Source of the DNA: Victivallales bacterium
GTDB taxonomy: Bacteria > Verrucomicrobiota > Lentisphaeria > Victivallales > JAUVCU01
DNA: 7,104 bases
Direction of reading: 5' to 3'
NCBI GenBank assembly: GCA_029934175.1
Contig: JAOZMT010000104.1
Span: 1 to 7,104, forward strand
The translations under genes and the position numbers were made by a program. The notes under the pieces were generated by a model, which did not search any database, was not told the DNA's origin, and saw only the letters and a program-made list of their open reading frames with translations. Below are positions 1-5,808 of this stretch, one piece after another. The stretch's first letter is position 1; each line of letters starts with the position of its first letter.

Positions 1-66
1 AAATTTACATATTTCAACTAAATCAAAACCAATGAAAGCAAAGATTAAGACTCATTTTTTTAATGT

Positions 67-94
67 TGAATTTTAAATTATGAATTTTGAATTA
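67..94. repeat. Nested 14-bp tandem pair inside the 98-bp unit (copy 1)
   Basis: Two adjacent 14-mers, TGAATTTTAAATTA (67-80) and TGAATTTTGAATTA (81-94), differ at one base. The 98-bp unit therefore has an older short-period duplication inside it. AT-rich repeats of this GAATTTT type are low in complexity, so a specific function cannot be argued. Confidence 0.8.
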
Positions 95-164
95 ATACAA
101 ATTTACATATTTCAACTAAATCAAAACCAATGAAAGCAAAGATTAAGACTCATTTTTTTAATGT

Positions 165-192
165 TGAATTTTAAATTATGAATTTTGAATTA
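165..192. repeat. Nested 14-bp tandem pair inside the 98-bp unit (copy 2)
   Basis: Same pair as at 67-94, shifted by exactly 98 bases, with the same single mismatch between the two 14-mers. The mismatch is shared by both large copies, so the 14-bp duplication came before the 98-bp amplification. The third, partial copy of the 98-bp unit ends before this segment. Confidence 0.8.
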
Positions 193-251
193 ATACAAAT
201 TTACATATTTCAACTAAATCAAAACCAATGAAAGCAAAGATTAAGACTCAT

Positions 252-321
252 AAAAAAACTCTTCTTAAATTATTCTGCGTTAAATTATTCTGCGTAATTT
301 TCTTAAATATTAACAAAGATA
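252..321. other. Gene-free operon 3' flank, no clear terminator
   Basis: Together with the repeat array, positions 1-321 carry no open frame that resembles a gene on either strand. On the minus strand, after the gspK stop, I looked for a GC-rich stem followed by a T-run. There is a seven-base T-run (complement of 252-258), but no stem of useful strength stands directly before it. Transcription may end further left, outside the window, or by a factor-dependent route. Confidence 0.6.
266..295. repeat. 15-bp perfect tandem duplication downstream of gspK
   Basis: TAAATTATTCTGCGT occurs at 266-280 and again directly at 281-295. It lies between the end of gspK (322) and the end of the 98-bp array (251), in the 3' untranslated region of the operon. 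In transcript orientation (minus strand) part of it can form only a weak AT-only stem (AAATTA, 7-base loop, TAATTT), so it is not a strong terminator. The likely origin is replication slippage. Confidence 0.85.
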
Positions 322-1323
322 TTAGTGTATTGTCCAGTCGTAGAAACTTATATTATCTTTTGGCAATTTTTTATCAATTTTTAAAGATATAAATAATGTG
401 CGATTTGTGCAATCTGGAGATAATGAAACTTTAATTATAATTGTGAAATATCCTGACTCTTTGAATGAAAAATGCTTTTTTAAAGCAGATATTTCATCTG
501 GTTCGAGTGTTTCTGAAATATCAGTTCTGGAGGTAAACCATTCGTTTCTTGCATCTATTATTCTTTCTATAGCATCTTCCTCAAATGAAGTTAAATATGA
601 TATGATATTATCATCTGCTGAATAGAAATTAGGCTTTTTATTTGAAATACGCATACCTTTTGGAGGAATAATGTTGAAAGCAGATAATCTTCCATAAGAA
701 TCTTGTTTGAAAAACTCTTCATATCCTGGGATAAGAAGTATTTCTTCACGATATTGGAAATTATTATTTCTAGGCAAAGGCCCTAATTCTAATGAATTAT
801 AATCTTGTGATTCCATACCATCTTTGTTTAAAAAATCATCTTTGTCAATATAATCTTTAACCTTATTAATAAATATTTCAAAGTTATCTCTTTTTTCTTC
901 ATCTAAAGCATATTTTTTGATAAGAGGTTTAAAACTTTTACTGGGTTTAGAACCAGCAATATTTATCCCTGAAAACATATCAGTTATAGCATAAGAAACA
1001 TTAGCATCATAATAATCATTTAGTTCCTTGAATGAGCCATCAGCTAAAAATCTTTCTTCTTCCTCTGTGTCAAGGTCAGAAGCTGTTGTTTTAATAGTTC
1101 TATTAGAAAATTTTATTTTATCTTGAATAATAAGCCATTGAATTCTACTTGCTGCACTTTCTGCGATATATGCAGCTTTATTGCGAATTGTGCCAGAATT
1201 TGAAGCATATTTAATATTTTGGGACATAATAGTTGAAGAAGCGACAACGACAGTTAAAACAAGAAGAGTTCCAACAACTGCGATGAGTGCAATTCCATTG
1301 TTATTTTTATAATTTATCTTCAT
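322..1323 (-). CDS. gspK: T2SS minor pseudopilin GspK
   Basis: About 333 aa. GspK caps the pseudopilus tip with GspI and GspJ in the inner membrane and periplasm. The N-terminus has a short basic leader ending NNNG, then IALIAVVGTLLVL (about residues 11-23), a hydrophobic helix without Glu at +5, as is usual in GspK. It is the only pseudopilin here that keeps Gly before the cleavage site. Further GspK hallmarks are a DMFSGINI segment near 115, YIDKDDF near 158-164 followed by Gly-Met-Glu and a Tyr, and EEILLIPGY near 193-201, all in the alpha-helical insert of the family. Length is typical. The frame is open up to 1365, but the start at 1323 was chosen because AGGAAGG lies six bases upstream and it leaves a normal leader; two further in-frame ATGs sit just before it. 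It is the last gene of the operon and overlaps gspJ by 17 bases. Confidence 0.88.
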   Translation of the reverse strand: MKINYKNNNGIALIAVVGTLLVLTVVVASSTIMSQNIKYASNSGTIRNKAAYIAESAASRIQWLIIQDKIKFSNRTIKTTASDLDTEEEERFLADGSFKELNDYYDANVSYAITDMFSGINIAGSKPSKSFKPLIKKYALDEEKRDNFEIFINKVKDYIDKDDFLNKDGMESQDYNSLELGPLPRNNNFQYREEILLIPGYEEFFKQDSYGRLSAFNIIPPKGMRISNKKPNFYSADDNIISYLTSFEEDAIERIIDARNEWFTSRTDISETLEPDEISALKKHFSFKESGYFTIIIKVSLSPDCTNRTLFISLKIDKKLPKDNISFYDWTIH

Positions 1324-1954
1324 CATCATCCTTCCTGTTGCCATAAGTTTCATATAAACTTGCACCAGCTACACGACTTAACCATTGTTCTTGTGAGCCA
1401 TCTTCCCATATAATTTTAATTTGTATTGCTAGTGGAATATTTTCAAACTCCTCATTCCAAGAATCTACCCAAATAATAGAATTATCATTCTTAGCAGCAT
1501 AGGTAAAAGATATTGATTCGACATTATTTGCAATAATTTCAGAAATTGCATTTGTTTGAGAATCTAACCATGGAACAATTGGCGTATTGCTATAGGTTGC
1601 TATAAGATTATTATCGTTTAACGAGAAAGCTAAAAATCTTATAGCAGTATCTTTATTGTAATTAATTCTGTGTTTATACGCAAAAGATATATTATTTTGA
1701 GTTCCAATGAAAATAGATAGGTTTTTATTGTTATCATCTTTCCAGTCAAAAGGAATGGCATTTCTAAAAGAATTTGTAAAGACTTTATCAAGAGCAATAA
1801 TATTTTCAGTATGATTTTTATAAATTTTAATTTTATTTCTTGAAGAATTAATCGAGAAAAACATAACCCCAACAGTCATCATCACAATAGCAAAAATAGC
1901 AGTAGCAACAATCATTTCCAATAAAGTAAATTTTTTAGTTATTTTATAATTCAT
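1307..1954 (-). CDS. gspJ: T2SS minor pseudopilin GspJ
   Basis: 215 aa. GspJ is a tip component of the pseudopilus, forming a ternary complex with GspI and GspK. The leader MNYKITKK is followed by FTLLEMIVATAIF, with the cleavage site between Lys8 and Phe9 and Glu13 at mature position 5, then a hydrophobic helix to about residue 34. The C-terminal half has the family-like pattern Trp...Trp, IPLAIQIKIIWEDG (about 173-186) and an Arg-Val turn near 194. The residue before the cleavage site is Lys rather than Gly. The ATG overlaps the gspI stop as ATGA, and no Shine-Dalgarno sequence is visible in the 20 bases upstream, so translation probably depends on coupling to gspI. The acidic end RKDDDEDKL is encoded by the same GAT-rich stretch that supplies the gspK start codons in another frame. 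Confidence 0.88.
   Translation of the reverse strand: MNYKITKKFTLLEMIVATAIFAIVMMTVGVMFFSINSSRNKIKIYKNHTENIIALDKVFTNSFRNAIPFDWKDDNNKNLSIFIGTQNNISFAYKHRINYNKDTAIRFLAFSLNDNNLIATYSNTPIVPWLDSQTNAISEIIANNVESISFTYAAKNDNSIIWVDSWNEEFENIPLAIQIKIIWEDGSQEQWLSRVAGASLYETYGNRKDDDEDKL
1330..1336 (-). promoter_or_regulatory. Ribosome binding site for gspK
   Basis: On the minus strand AGGAAGG precedes three consecutive ATG codons (1327-1329, 1324-1326, 1321-1323). Spacing to the third ATG is six bases, and the second is also usable if the pairing core is AGGA. The site lies inside the 3' end of gspJ and argues against the much longer frame opening at 1365. Confidence 0.6.
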
Positions 1955-2352
1955 AGTGATGAAGGGGCTTGCTTTATAATTTTTTCAACAGTAATGGAGT
2001 CAATTTCATCATTAGTTTCATCAAAAAGAGTTATTTTATAAGCAATAATTTGCCAGTCTCCTATAGTTGTTTCCATTTCTTCAGGTAAATCATCAATTTC
2101 TAAAATATTGCATGAAACAGAATAATTTTCATAAGGGAAAATATTTTCAGGAATAGCTTCTTCATTACCAGTTAGCAGGTAAAATTCTGCGGCTTGTGCA
2201 AGAATATGTTGATGTAGCCAGTTGTCATATCCAGAGACAGCTCTTTTTTTAGAACTTGCTGTTAGTGACATTAATCCAGTTAATCCCATAGCTAAAATAG
2301 CTAAAGCAACTGTAACTTCAAGTATTGTAAAATATTTTTTTTTATTAGTCAT
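1951..2352 (-). CDS. gspI: T2SS minor pseudopilin GspI
   Basis: About 133 aa, close to the family size. GspI starts assembly of the pseudopilus tip with GspJ and GspK. The leader MTNKKKY is followed by FTILEVTVALAILAMGL, placing the cleavage site between Tyr7 and Phe8 and Glu12 at mature position 5. The rest is a small beta-rich domain with DDLPEEMETTIGDWQIIAYKITLF near its centre, consistent with the conserved late-strand region of GspI. ATG at 2352 gives a leader like those of its neighbours and overlaps gspH by eight bases. A GTG at 2364 in the same frame would add four residues. Neither start has a strong ribosome binding site, only a weak GTGAG upstream of the ATG. Tyr at -1 is unusual. 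Confidence 0.83.
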   Translation of the reverse strand: MTNKKKYFTILEVTVALAILAMGLTGLMSLTASSKKRAVSGYDNWLHQHILAQAAEFYLLTGNEEAIPENIFPYENYSVSCNILEIDDLPEEMETTIGDWQIIAYKITLFDETNDEIDSITVEKIIKQAPSSL

Positions 2353-2818
2353 CGTTAAGCTCACTGAATTGAATTTTGCTTGTAAGTGGTGAAATATTTA
2401 GAGTATAAGATAATTCTTTGTATTTTATGATAATGTTAGTTCGAGCAGCAGTGCCATCTGGATAAAAATAAAAAACAGGGTTATCATCTTCATCATTTGC
2501 ACACATCGCAAATTCAAAACTAATATCTTTTTTAGGTTTATATTTTGCGAATTTTTTATTAATAATTTGTTTAGTAGAATTCGTAGTAAAAGTGTTATCG
2601 TCAAGGTTATATACTATACCTACATTTCTTCCTTGCATAGCAGTCATAGTAGCAGCATGAGTGAGTAGCATAGACAATTTTTCAATTTCTTGCTCAATGA
2701 CAACTCTGTCAGGAACACCACCCACACGCTTAGTAACAATAGTAGAAACAATGATTAAAATGACAAGCACTGCCACAATTTCTAACATTGAAAAGAATTT
2801 GTATTTACTCCTCTTCAA
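2345..2818 (-). CDS. gspH: T2SS minor pseudopilin GspH (probable TTG start)
   Basis: About 157 aa if it starts at TTG 2816-2818. GspH (FimT-like) is a minor pseudopilin that joins the tip complex to the GspG shaft. The N-terminus reads as leader MKRSKYKF followed by FSMLEIVAVLVILIIVSTIV. Aligning Glu13 to mature position 5 puts cleavage between Phe8 and Phe9. The motif FYPDGT (about 118-123) and the following alternating hydrophobic strands match the GspH/FimT C-terminal domain. The frame is open to an ATG at 2932, but that would prepend about 38 residues encoded opposite the conserved gspG C-terminus and bury the pseudopilin signal, so it is rejected. No ATG lies at the right place. TTG 2818 overlaps gspG by 14 bases, the same overlap as gspC/gspG. 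A GAGGAG lies at the end of gspG but has no start codon at proper distance in this frame. Confidence 0.8.
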   Translation of the reverse strand: MKRSKYKFFSMLEIVAVLVILIIVSTIVTKRVGGVPDRVVIEQEIEKLSMLLTHAATMTAMQGRNVGIVYNLDDNTFTTNSTKQIINKKFAKYKPKKDISFEFAMCANDEDDNPVFYFYPDGTAARTNIIIKYKELSYTLNISPLTSKIQFSELNDD

Positions 2819-3230
2819 CCCAATTTCCAATATCAGCTTTATCACCTTCGCCTCCAGATTCGCCATCAGCACCATAGCTAAGAATATCAAATTTATTATC
2901 ATGGTCACCAGGAGCGTTAAACAAATATTCATTACCCCATGGATCTTTCGGAATAACTTTTTTTCTTAAATATGGGCCATTCCATTTTTTATGTCCAGAA
3001 TTGACAATTAAATCATTTAAAGAATCAGGAAGAGTTCCCGTATCAAACATATAGTCATCTACCGCCCCTTCAAGAATACTGATTTGTGTTTTTGCGGTAA
3101 CTTTTTTTGCGTTACCAAGTTTATTCATCACAGCAGGAGCAACGATACCAGCAAGTAATGCCATAATTAAAATAGCTAATGCTAGCTCCATAAATGTAAA
3201 TTTTTTACAAACGAATTTATTTTTGTTCAT
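2805..3230 (-). CDS. gspG: T2SS major pseudopilin GspG
   Basis: 141 aa. GspG is the main subunit of the periplasmic pseudopilus, which is thought to push substrate through the secretin. The leader MNKNKFVCKK is followed by FTFMELALAILIMALLAGIVAPAVM: cleavage after Lys10, Glu15 at mature position 5 and Pro32 at mature position 22, as in the family. The helix continues through AKTQISILEGAVDDYMFDTGTLP, where the T-G-x-x-P turn is typical. PWGNEYLF (98-105) and the acidic Gly-rich end at 114-137 (FDILSYGADG, then GGEG, then DIGNW) match the GspG calcium-binding C-terminus, so calcium-stabilised subunits are likely. The start has AGAGGT four bases upstream and overlaps the preceding gene by 14 bases. 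Lys at -1 in place of Gly is atypical. This is the most confident identification in the window. Confidence 0.95.
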   Translation of the reverse strand: MNKNKFVCKKFTFMELALAILIMALLAGIVAPAVMNKLGNAKKVTAKTQISILEGAVDDYMFDTGTLPDSLNDLIVNSGHKKWNGPYLRKKVIPKDPWGNEYLFNAPGDHDNKFDILSYGADGESGGEGDKADIGNWVEEE

Positions 3231-3978
3231 ACATACCTCTTCTTTTTGTTAACATTTTTAAATTTTTACGAATTTTTTTCACTTTTTCTATCTTTTTTTT
3301 GTCCTCCTCCTTATTTATTTTGTGTTTCTCCTTGTTTTTTGGTTTATCTAAAATTTCTTTTTTGATAGACTCCTTTTTTTCTTTATTGATAACTGATTCA
3401 ATTCTTAAAGAACTCCCAGAATCAGTAAAATCTAAAGTAAGTTCAACTTTATCATTCCCTTTTATTAAAACAACAGACCTAGATTTAACTTCCGATAAGA
3501 TATATCCCCCACCGACATCTTGATTTAAAGGATAATATTTAGCCTTAATTTTTGTTCTTGGAGCAGGAGCTCTTTGTTTAGTCGGCTTTCGACTTCTACG
3601 AATAGCTCTAGGAGACATTTTTGATTTTGTAATAATTTTACGAGCAGGATTTTTATTTATAATAGTCGCTCCCATAATTTTTCCAAATCGTGTAATGCCA
3701 ACAAGTTCAAATCTTGGATCTTCTTTATGGATATTTACTTCTTCGATAACATCAGTTCCCTTTACCCCTCTGTCTTTAAGAAAAACATCATTTGTAAAGT
3801 TTAATGTTTTTGAATCAACTTTTTTTTGTATTTTATACATGTTTGAAATATTAGCAGTAGACGGCGAGCGTTTTAACGCTTTGTCTTGTTTTTCTGGAGT
3901 ATATTTTATGTGTAAATGCCCCAAATATATAAAAATTCCAATAAAGAAAAAGATAATTAAGCATAGAATAAATTTCAT
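3217..3978 (-). CDS. GspC/PilP-like inner-membrane protein with Lys/Arg-rich insert and tail
   Basis: 253 aa. Residues 1-20 form one hydrophobic membrane anchor, followed by a linker to about 88. A homology-region-like domain then reads FELVGITRFGKIMGATIINKN (91-110), is broken by a basic Arg/Lys/Pro-rich insert (about 111-147), and resumes with KYYPLNQDVGGGYILSEVKSRSVVLIKGNDKVELTLDF (148-184). This Gly-Ala-strand, Gly-turn, SxVxL pattern resembles GspC and PilP domains that contact the secretin N-terminal domains. The last 55 residues hold 21 Lys and 3 Arg mixed with Glu and are probably helical or disordered. There is no PDZ domain. GGAGGT lies seven bases before the ATG, and the start overlaps the preceding gspM-like stop as ATGA. 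Position after the L and M genes mirrors pilMNOP. The GspC role is inferred; a lineage-specific platform protein is the alternative. Confidence 0.65.
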   Translation of the reverse strand: MKFILCLIIFFFIGIFIYLGHLHIKYTPEKQDKALKRSPSTANISNMYKIQKKVDSKTLNFTNDVFLKDRGVKGTDVIEEVNIHKEDPRFELVGITRFGKIMGATIINKNPARKIITKSKMSPRAIRRSRKPTKQRAPAPRTKIKAKYYPLNQDVGGGYILSEVKSRSVVLIKGNDKVELTLDFTDSGSSLRIESVINKEKKESIKKEILDKPKNKEKHKINKEEDKKKIEKVKKIRKNLKMLTKRRGMYEQK

Positions 3979-4550
3979 TTTGCAACCTCCAAAATTCTTT
4001 TAGCCGTCTCTCCATACACCGATATTAATTTTATTTTTCCAGTCATCATAAACGAATTAGTATTTTTTCTATTATATTGATAAATTTTAATTTTATCTAA
4101 ATAGAATAAAGGAGAATGATTAGAAACATTCTGAACAAAAGAAACAAAGTCTTTAGATTGTCCAATAGACTTAATACTAATTTCACCAACAGTAATATCA
4201 TTATCTATTTTTTTAAACTTCAATTGGCTTGAGAATTCAAGTTTTAAATTTGATTTTTTAGCAATATCCTCAAGAATAGAATTAATTTTTAGAACTTCAA
4301 CTTGACCTTTTGAATCAATCCAATTATTTTTTATTTTAGAGATTTTATACTCCATTATATATTCCTTTTCTTTCAATAAATTAAGTTCATCAAGTAAAGT
4401 TACTTGAGATTTTTTGAGTCGTTTTATTTTATTATCATAATTTCCTAGTTCAAAAGAAAAATTATCCATTATACCTGAATACATAGCAAAATTAACAATA
4501 ATTAAAATTATAACAAAAAGAAAAGCAAGTAAGATAAAAAGTTTTTTCAT
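3975..4550 (-). CDS. gspM: GspM/PilO-like assembly platform protein
   Basis: 191 aa. The proposed role is a bitopic inner-membrane partner of GspL in the platform that couples the ATPase to the pseudopilus. It has an N-terminal membrane helix (about 4-23), a predicted coiled coil rich in Lys, Leu and Glu (about 36-75), and a C-terminal domain from about 85 to 185. There the pattern VEVLKINSILEDIAKKSNLKLEF, later strands with GEISIKSIGQSKDFVSFVQNVS, and a final strand resemble the ferredoxin-like fold of PilO, where a small-residue loop is followed by a helix of the form DFVSFVQ. This family diverges strongly, so the call leans on size, topology and position next to the gspL-type gene. GGAGG at 4560-4564 lies nine bases before the ATG, and one base separates it from the gspL stop. 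Confidence 0.72.
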   Translation of the reverse strand: MKKLFILLAFLFVIILIIVNFAMYSGIMDNFSFELGNYDNKIKRLKKSQVTLLDELNLLKEKEYIMEYKISKIKNNWIDSKGQVEVLKINSILEDIAKKSNLKLEFSSQLKFKKIDNDITVGEISIKSIGQSKDFVSFVQNVSNHSPLFYLDKIKIYQYNRKNTNSFMMTGKIKLISVYGETAKRILEVAK

Positions 4551-4551
4551 T

Positions 4552-5808
4552 TTATTTTTCCTCCGTAATATTATATTGCATTTTTAATTTTCTTTCATAA
4601 GTAATAATCCCAGCTCTATTTCTAGAACTAGAGCGAACAGGTATAATAGTAAATAATTTATTACTATCAATGATTTTAGTTTCTATTTCTTCATAAGAAT
4701 TTAAAGTGACCGAGATGTCAGTTTTATTACTAGATATATCCTTTATCCAAATGCTATCTGGTAACGATTTAGACAAATATTTGATAGCTTGCAAGAATGC
4801 ATTTGGAGGCATTTTAATATCTTCTAGCTTTTCTAAAGATACTAAGAAAGGGTCTTTAGAATTTTTTTTGTTAACCAATTTCACCTTTTTAATTCTTTTA
4901 GAAACTTTTTTGTATTCCGCATCAACAACTTTATTTCTTTTGTTCCAGTCAATATAAGATCTTGCCCCTAATCCTAAAGCCAATAATATATTAATTAAAA
5001 CAAAAAAAGCAATAATAATTTTATACTTTTGAAAATATTGAGGAATCATTTTATTTGGCAACTTTATAAATGATTGTTCTTGATTAGCAAAATTCCCATT
5101 CAAATAATATTGTCCTAATAATAAAGCAGGTAAAAATGGAATAGAAGGTTTTTGTGTTTTCTTCTCAATAATATCTACATTTGTGAATTTTTTTAGAATA
5201 TATTGCAATGAAATATAATTATCTGCATATTTCGCAACTTTCATCTCTTTTACCCCATCACTTACATTTGACATTATAAAATCATTATCTATCCCTTTCA
5301 TAGCTAGATTTTTCTCCTCAAAGCTAGTATCATTAACCATAAAAGGATACACAAAAGCATCTACTTTTATATATTTTTCATCTAACACGCTAAACAAGTG
5401 ATTTAGTTCATTTTTTGGGACAACAAAAATTCTAACTTGGACTTTATCATCCATTTTATTGTAAATACAGTTCCATTGAATTTCATCTATAGGATATGGA
5501 ATATATTGCATAAGTTCCATTTCAACTGCCTCTAATAATTCATTTTTAGGTAAATCAATCATTTCAAATTCAATACATACAGCACTTGGCAAATATCCAC
5601 CAATAATTCGTCTTTTATTACTAGGAATATTTATTTGGTCATAAGCATCTGCAAGATTGTCTGCAAAACAATCAACACCATCTCCTTGTGCAAAAACAGC
5701 ATTGTCAATATGTAAATCTTTACCTTTTTTTGACATTTTTAATGCAAAAACAGAATAATTTTTATCCCAAGTAATTATATAGATTTCTTTTTCTGTAATA
5801 TTCATCAT
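4552..5808 (-). CDS. gspL: GspL-type platform protein (PilM-like cytoplasmic domain plus PilN-like periplasmic domain)
   Basis: 418 aa, a usual GspL length. GspL recruits the ATPase GspE to the membrane and pairs with GspM. Residues 1 to about 240 form a cytoplasmic actin-like domain related to PilM: LPSAVCIEFEMIDLP (73-87) and AVEMELMQYIPYPIDEIQW (94-112) match the conserved PilM stretch with Glu and an Ile-Pro-(Phe/Tyr) turn. A single membrane helix lies at about 264-283. A basic coiled stretch follows (about 288-315), then a PilN-like domain where AFLQAIKYLSKSLPDSIWIKDIS (337-359) is the typical PilN signature. No clear ATP-binding motif is seen, as in other GspL proteins. Two consecutive ATGs exist: the first overlaps the gspF stop as ATGA, and the second (5803-5805) is seven bases after GGGAG (5813-5817) and may be the real start. 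Confidence 0.85.
   Translation of the reverse strand: MMNITEKEIYIITWDKNYSVFALKMSKKGKDLHIDNAVFAQGDGVDCFADNLADAYDQINIPSNKRRIIGGYLPSAVCIEFEMIDLPKNELLEAVEMELMQYIPYPIDEIQWNCIYNKMDDKVQVRIFVVPKNELNHLFSVLDEKYIKVDAFVYPFMVNDTSFEEKNLAMKGIDNDFIMSNVSDGVKEMKVAKYADNYISLQYILKKFTNVDIIEKKTQKPSIPFLPALLLGQYYLNGNFANQEQSFIKLPNKMIPQYFQKYKIIIAFFVLINILLALGLGARSYIDWNKRNKVVDAEYKKVSKRIKKVKLVNKKNSKDPFLVSLEKLEDIKMPPNAFLQAIKYLSKSLPDSIWIKDISSNKTDISVTLNSYEEIETKIIDSNKLFTIIPVRSSSRNRAGIITYERKLKMQYNITEEK

Larger units (their letters stand above)
1..251. repeat. 98-bp tandem repeat array (2.56 copies, open at the left edge)
   Basis: Copies start at 1, 99 and 197. The first two are full 98-bp units and look identical base for base; the third matches the first 55 bases of the unit and breaks at 251/252, where the unit's T-run is replaced by an A-run. 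The array may continue beyond the left edge. The unit is very AT-rich. Since 98 is not a multiple of three and all frames contain stops on both strands, it is not a coding repeat. No dyad of the CRISPR type and no unique spacers are present. Function is unknown: it could be a minisatellite-like intergenic repeat, part of a larger repeat family, or an assembly effect at a contig end. Confidence 0.93.

Noticed and set aside
1..251. The 98-bp array as a CRISPR array
   Set aside because: The units are contiguous and identical, with no unique spacers and no dyad, and 98 bp is far outside normal CRISPR repeat length.
1..251. A repeat protein or small peptides encoded by the array
   Set aside because: The period is not a multiple of three and stop codons occur in all frames; the longest open stretch per unit is about 24 codons and has no start with a ribosome binding site.
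252..321. Intrinsic terminator for the operon
   Set aside because: Only an AT-only six-base stem is present and it is not directly followed by the T-run; I cannot support a terminator.
398..625. Plus-strand open frame inside gspK
   Set aside because: It lies wholly antisense to a gene with clear family motifs and shows no domain of its own. The same applies to the plus-strand frames at 2661-2969, 3299-3523, 3695-4003, 4706-4957 and 6292-6621.
1324..1365. N-terminal extension of GspK from the ATG at 1365
   Set aside because: The 14 extra residues would give an overlong leader, and the ribosome binding site at 1330-1336 points to the later ATGs.
1639..1872. Minus-strand open frame overlapping gspJ in another frame
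   Set aside because: It is a low-complexity Leu/Ile/Lys-rich shadow of gspJ without a plausible ribosome binding site or recognisable motif.
2819..2932. N-terminal extension of GspH from the ATG at 2932
   Set aside because: It overlaps the conserved gspG C-terminus in another frame and would place a hydrophobic stretch before the pseudopilin signal.
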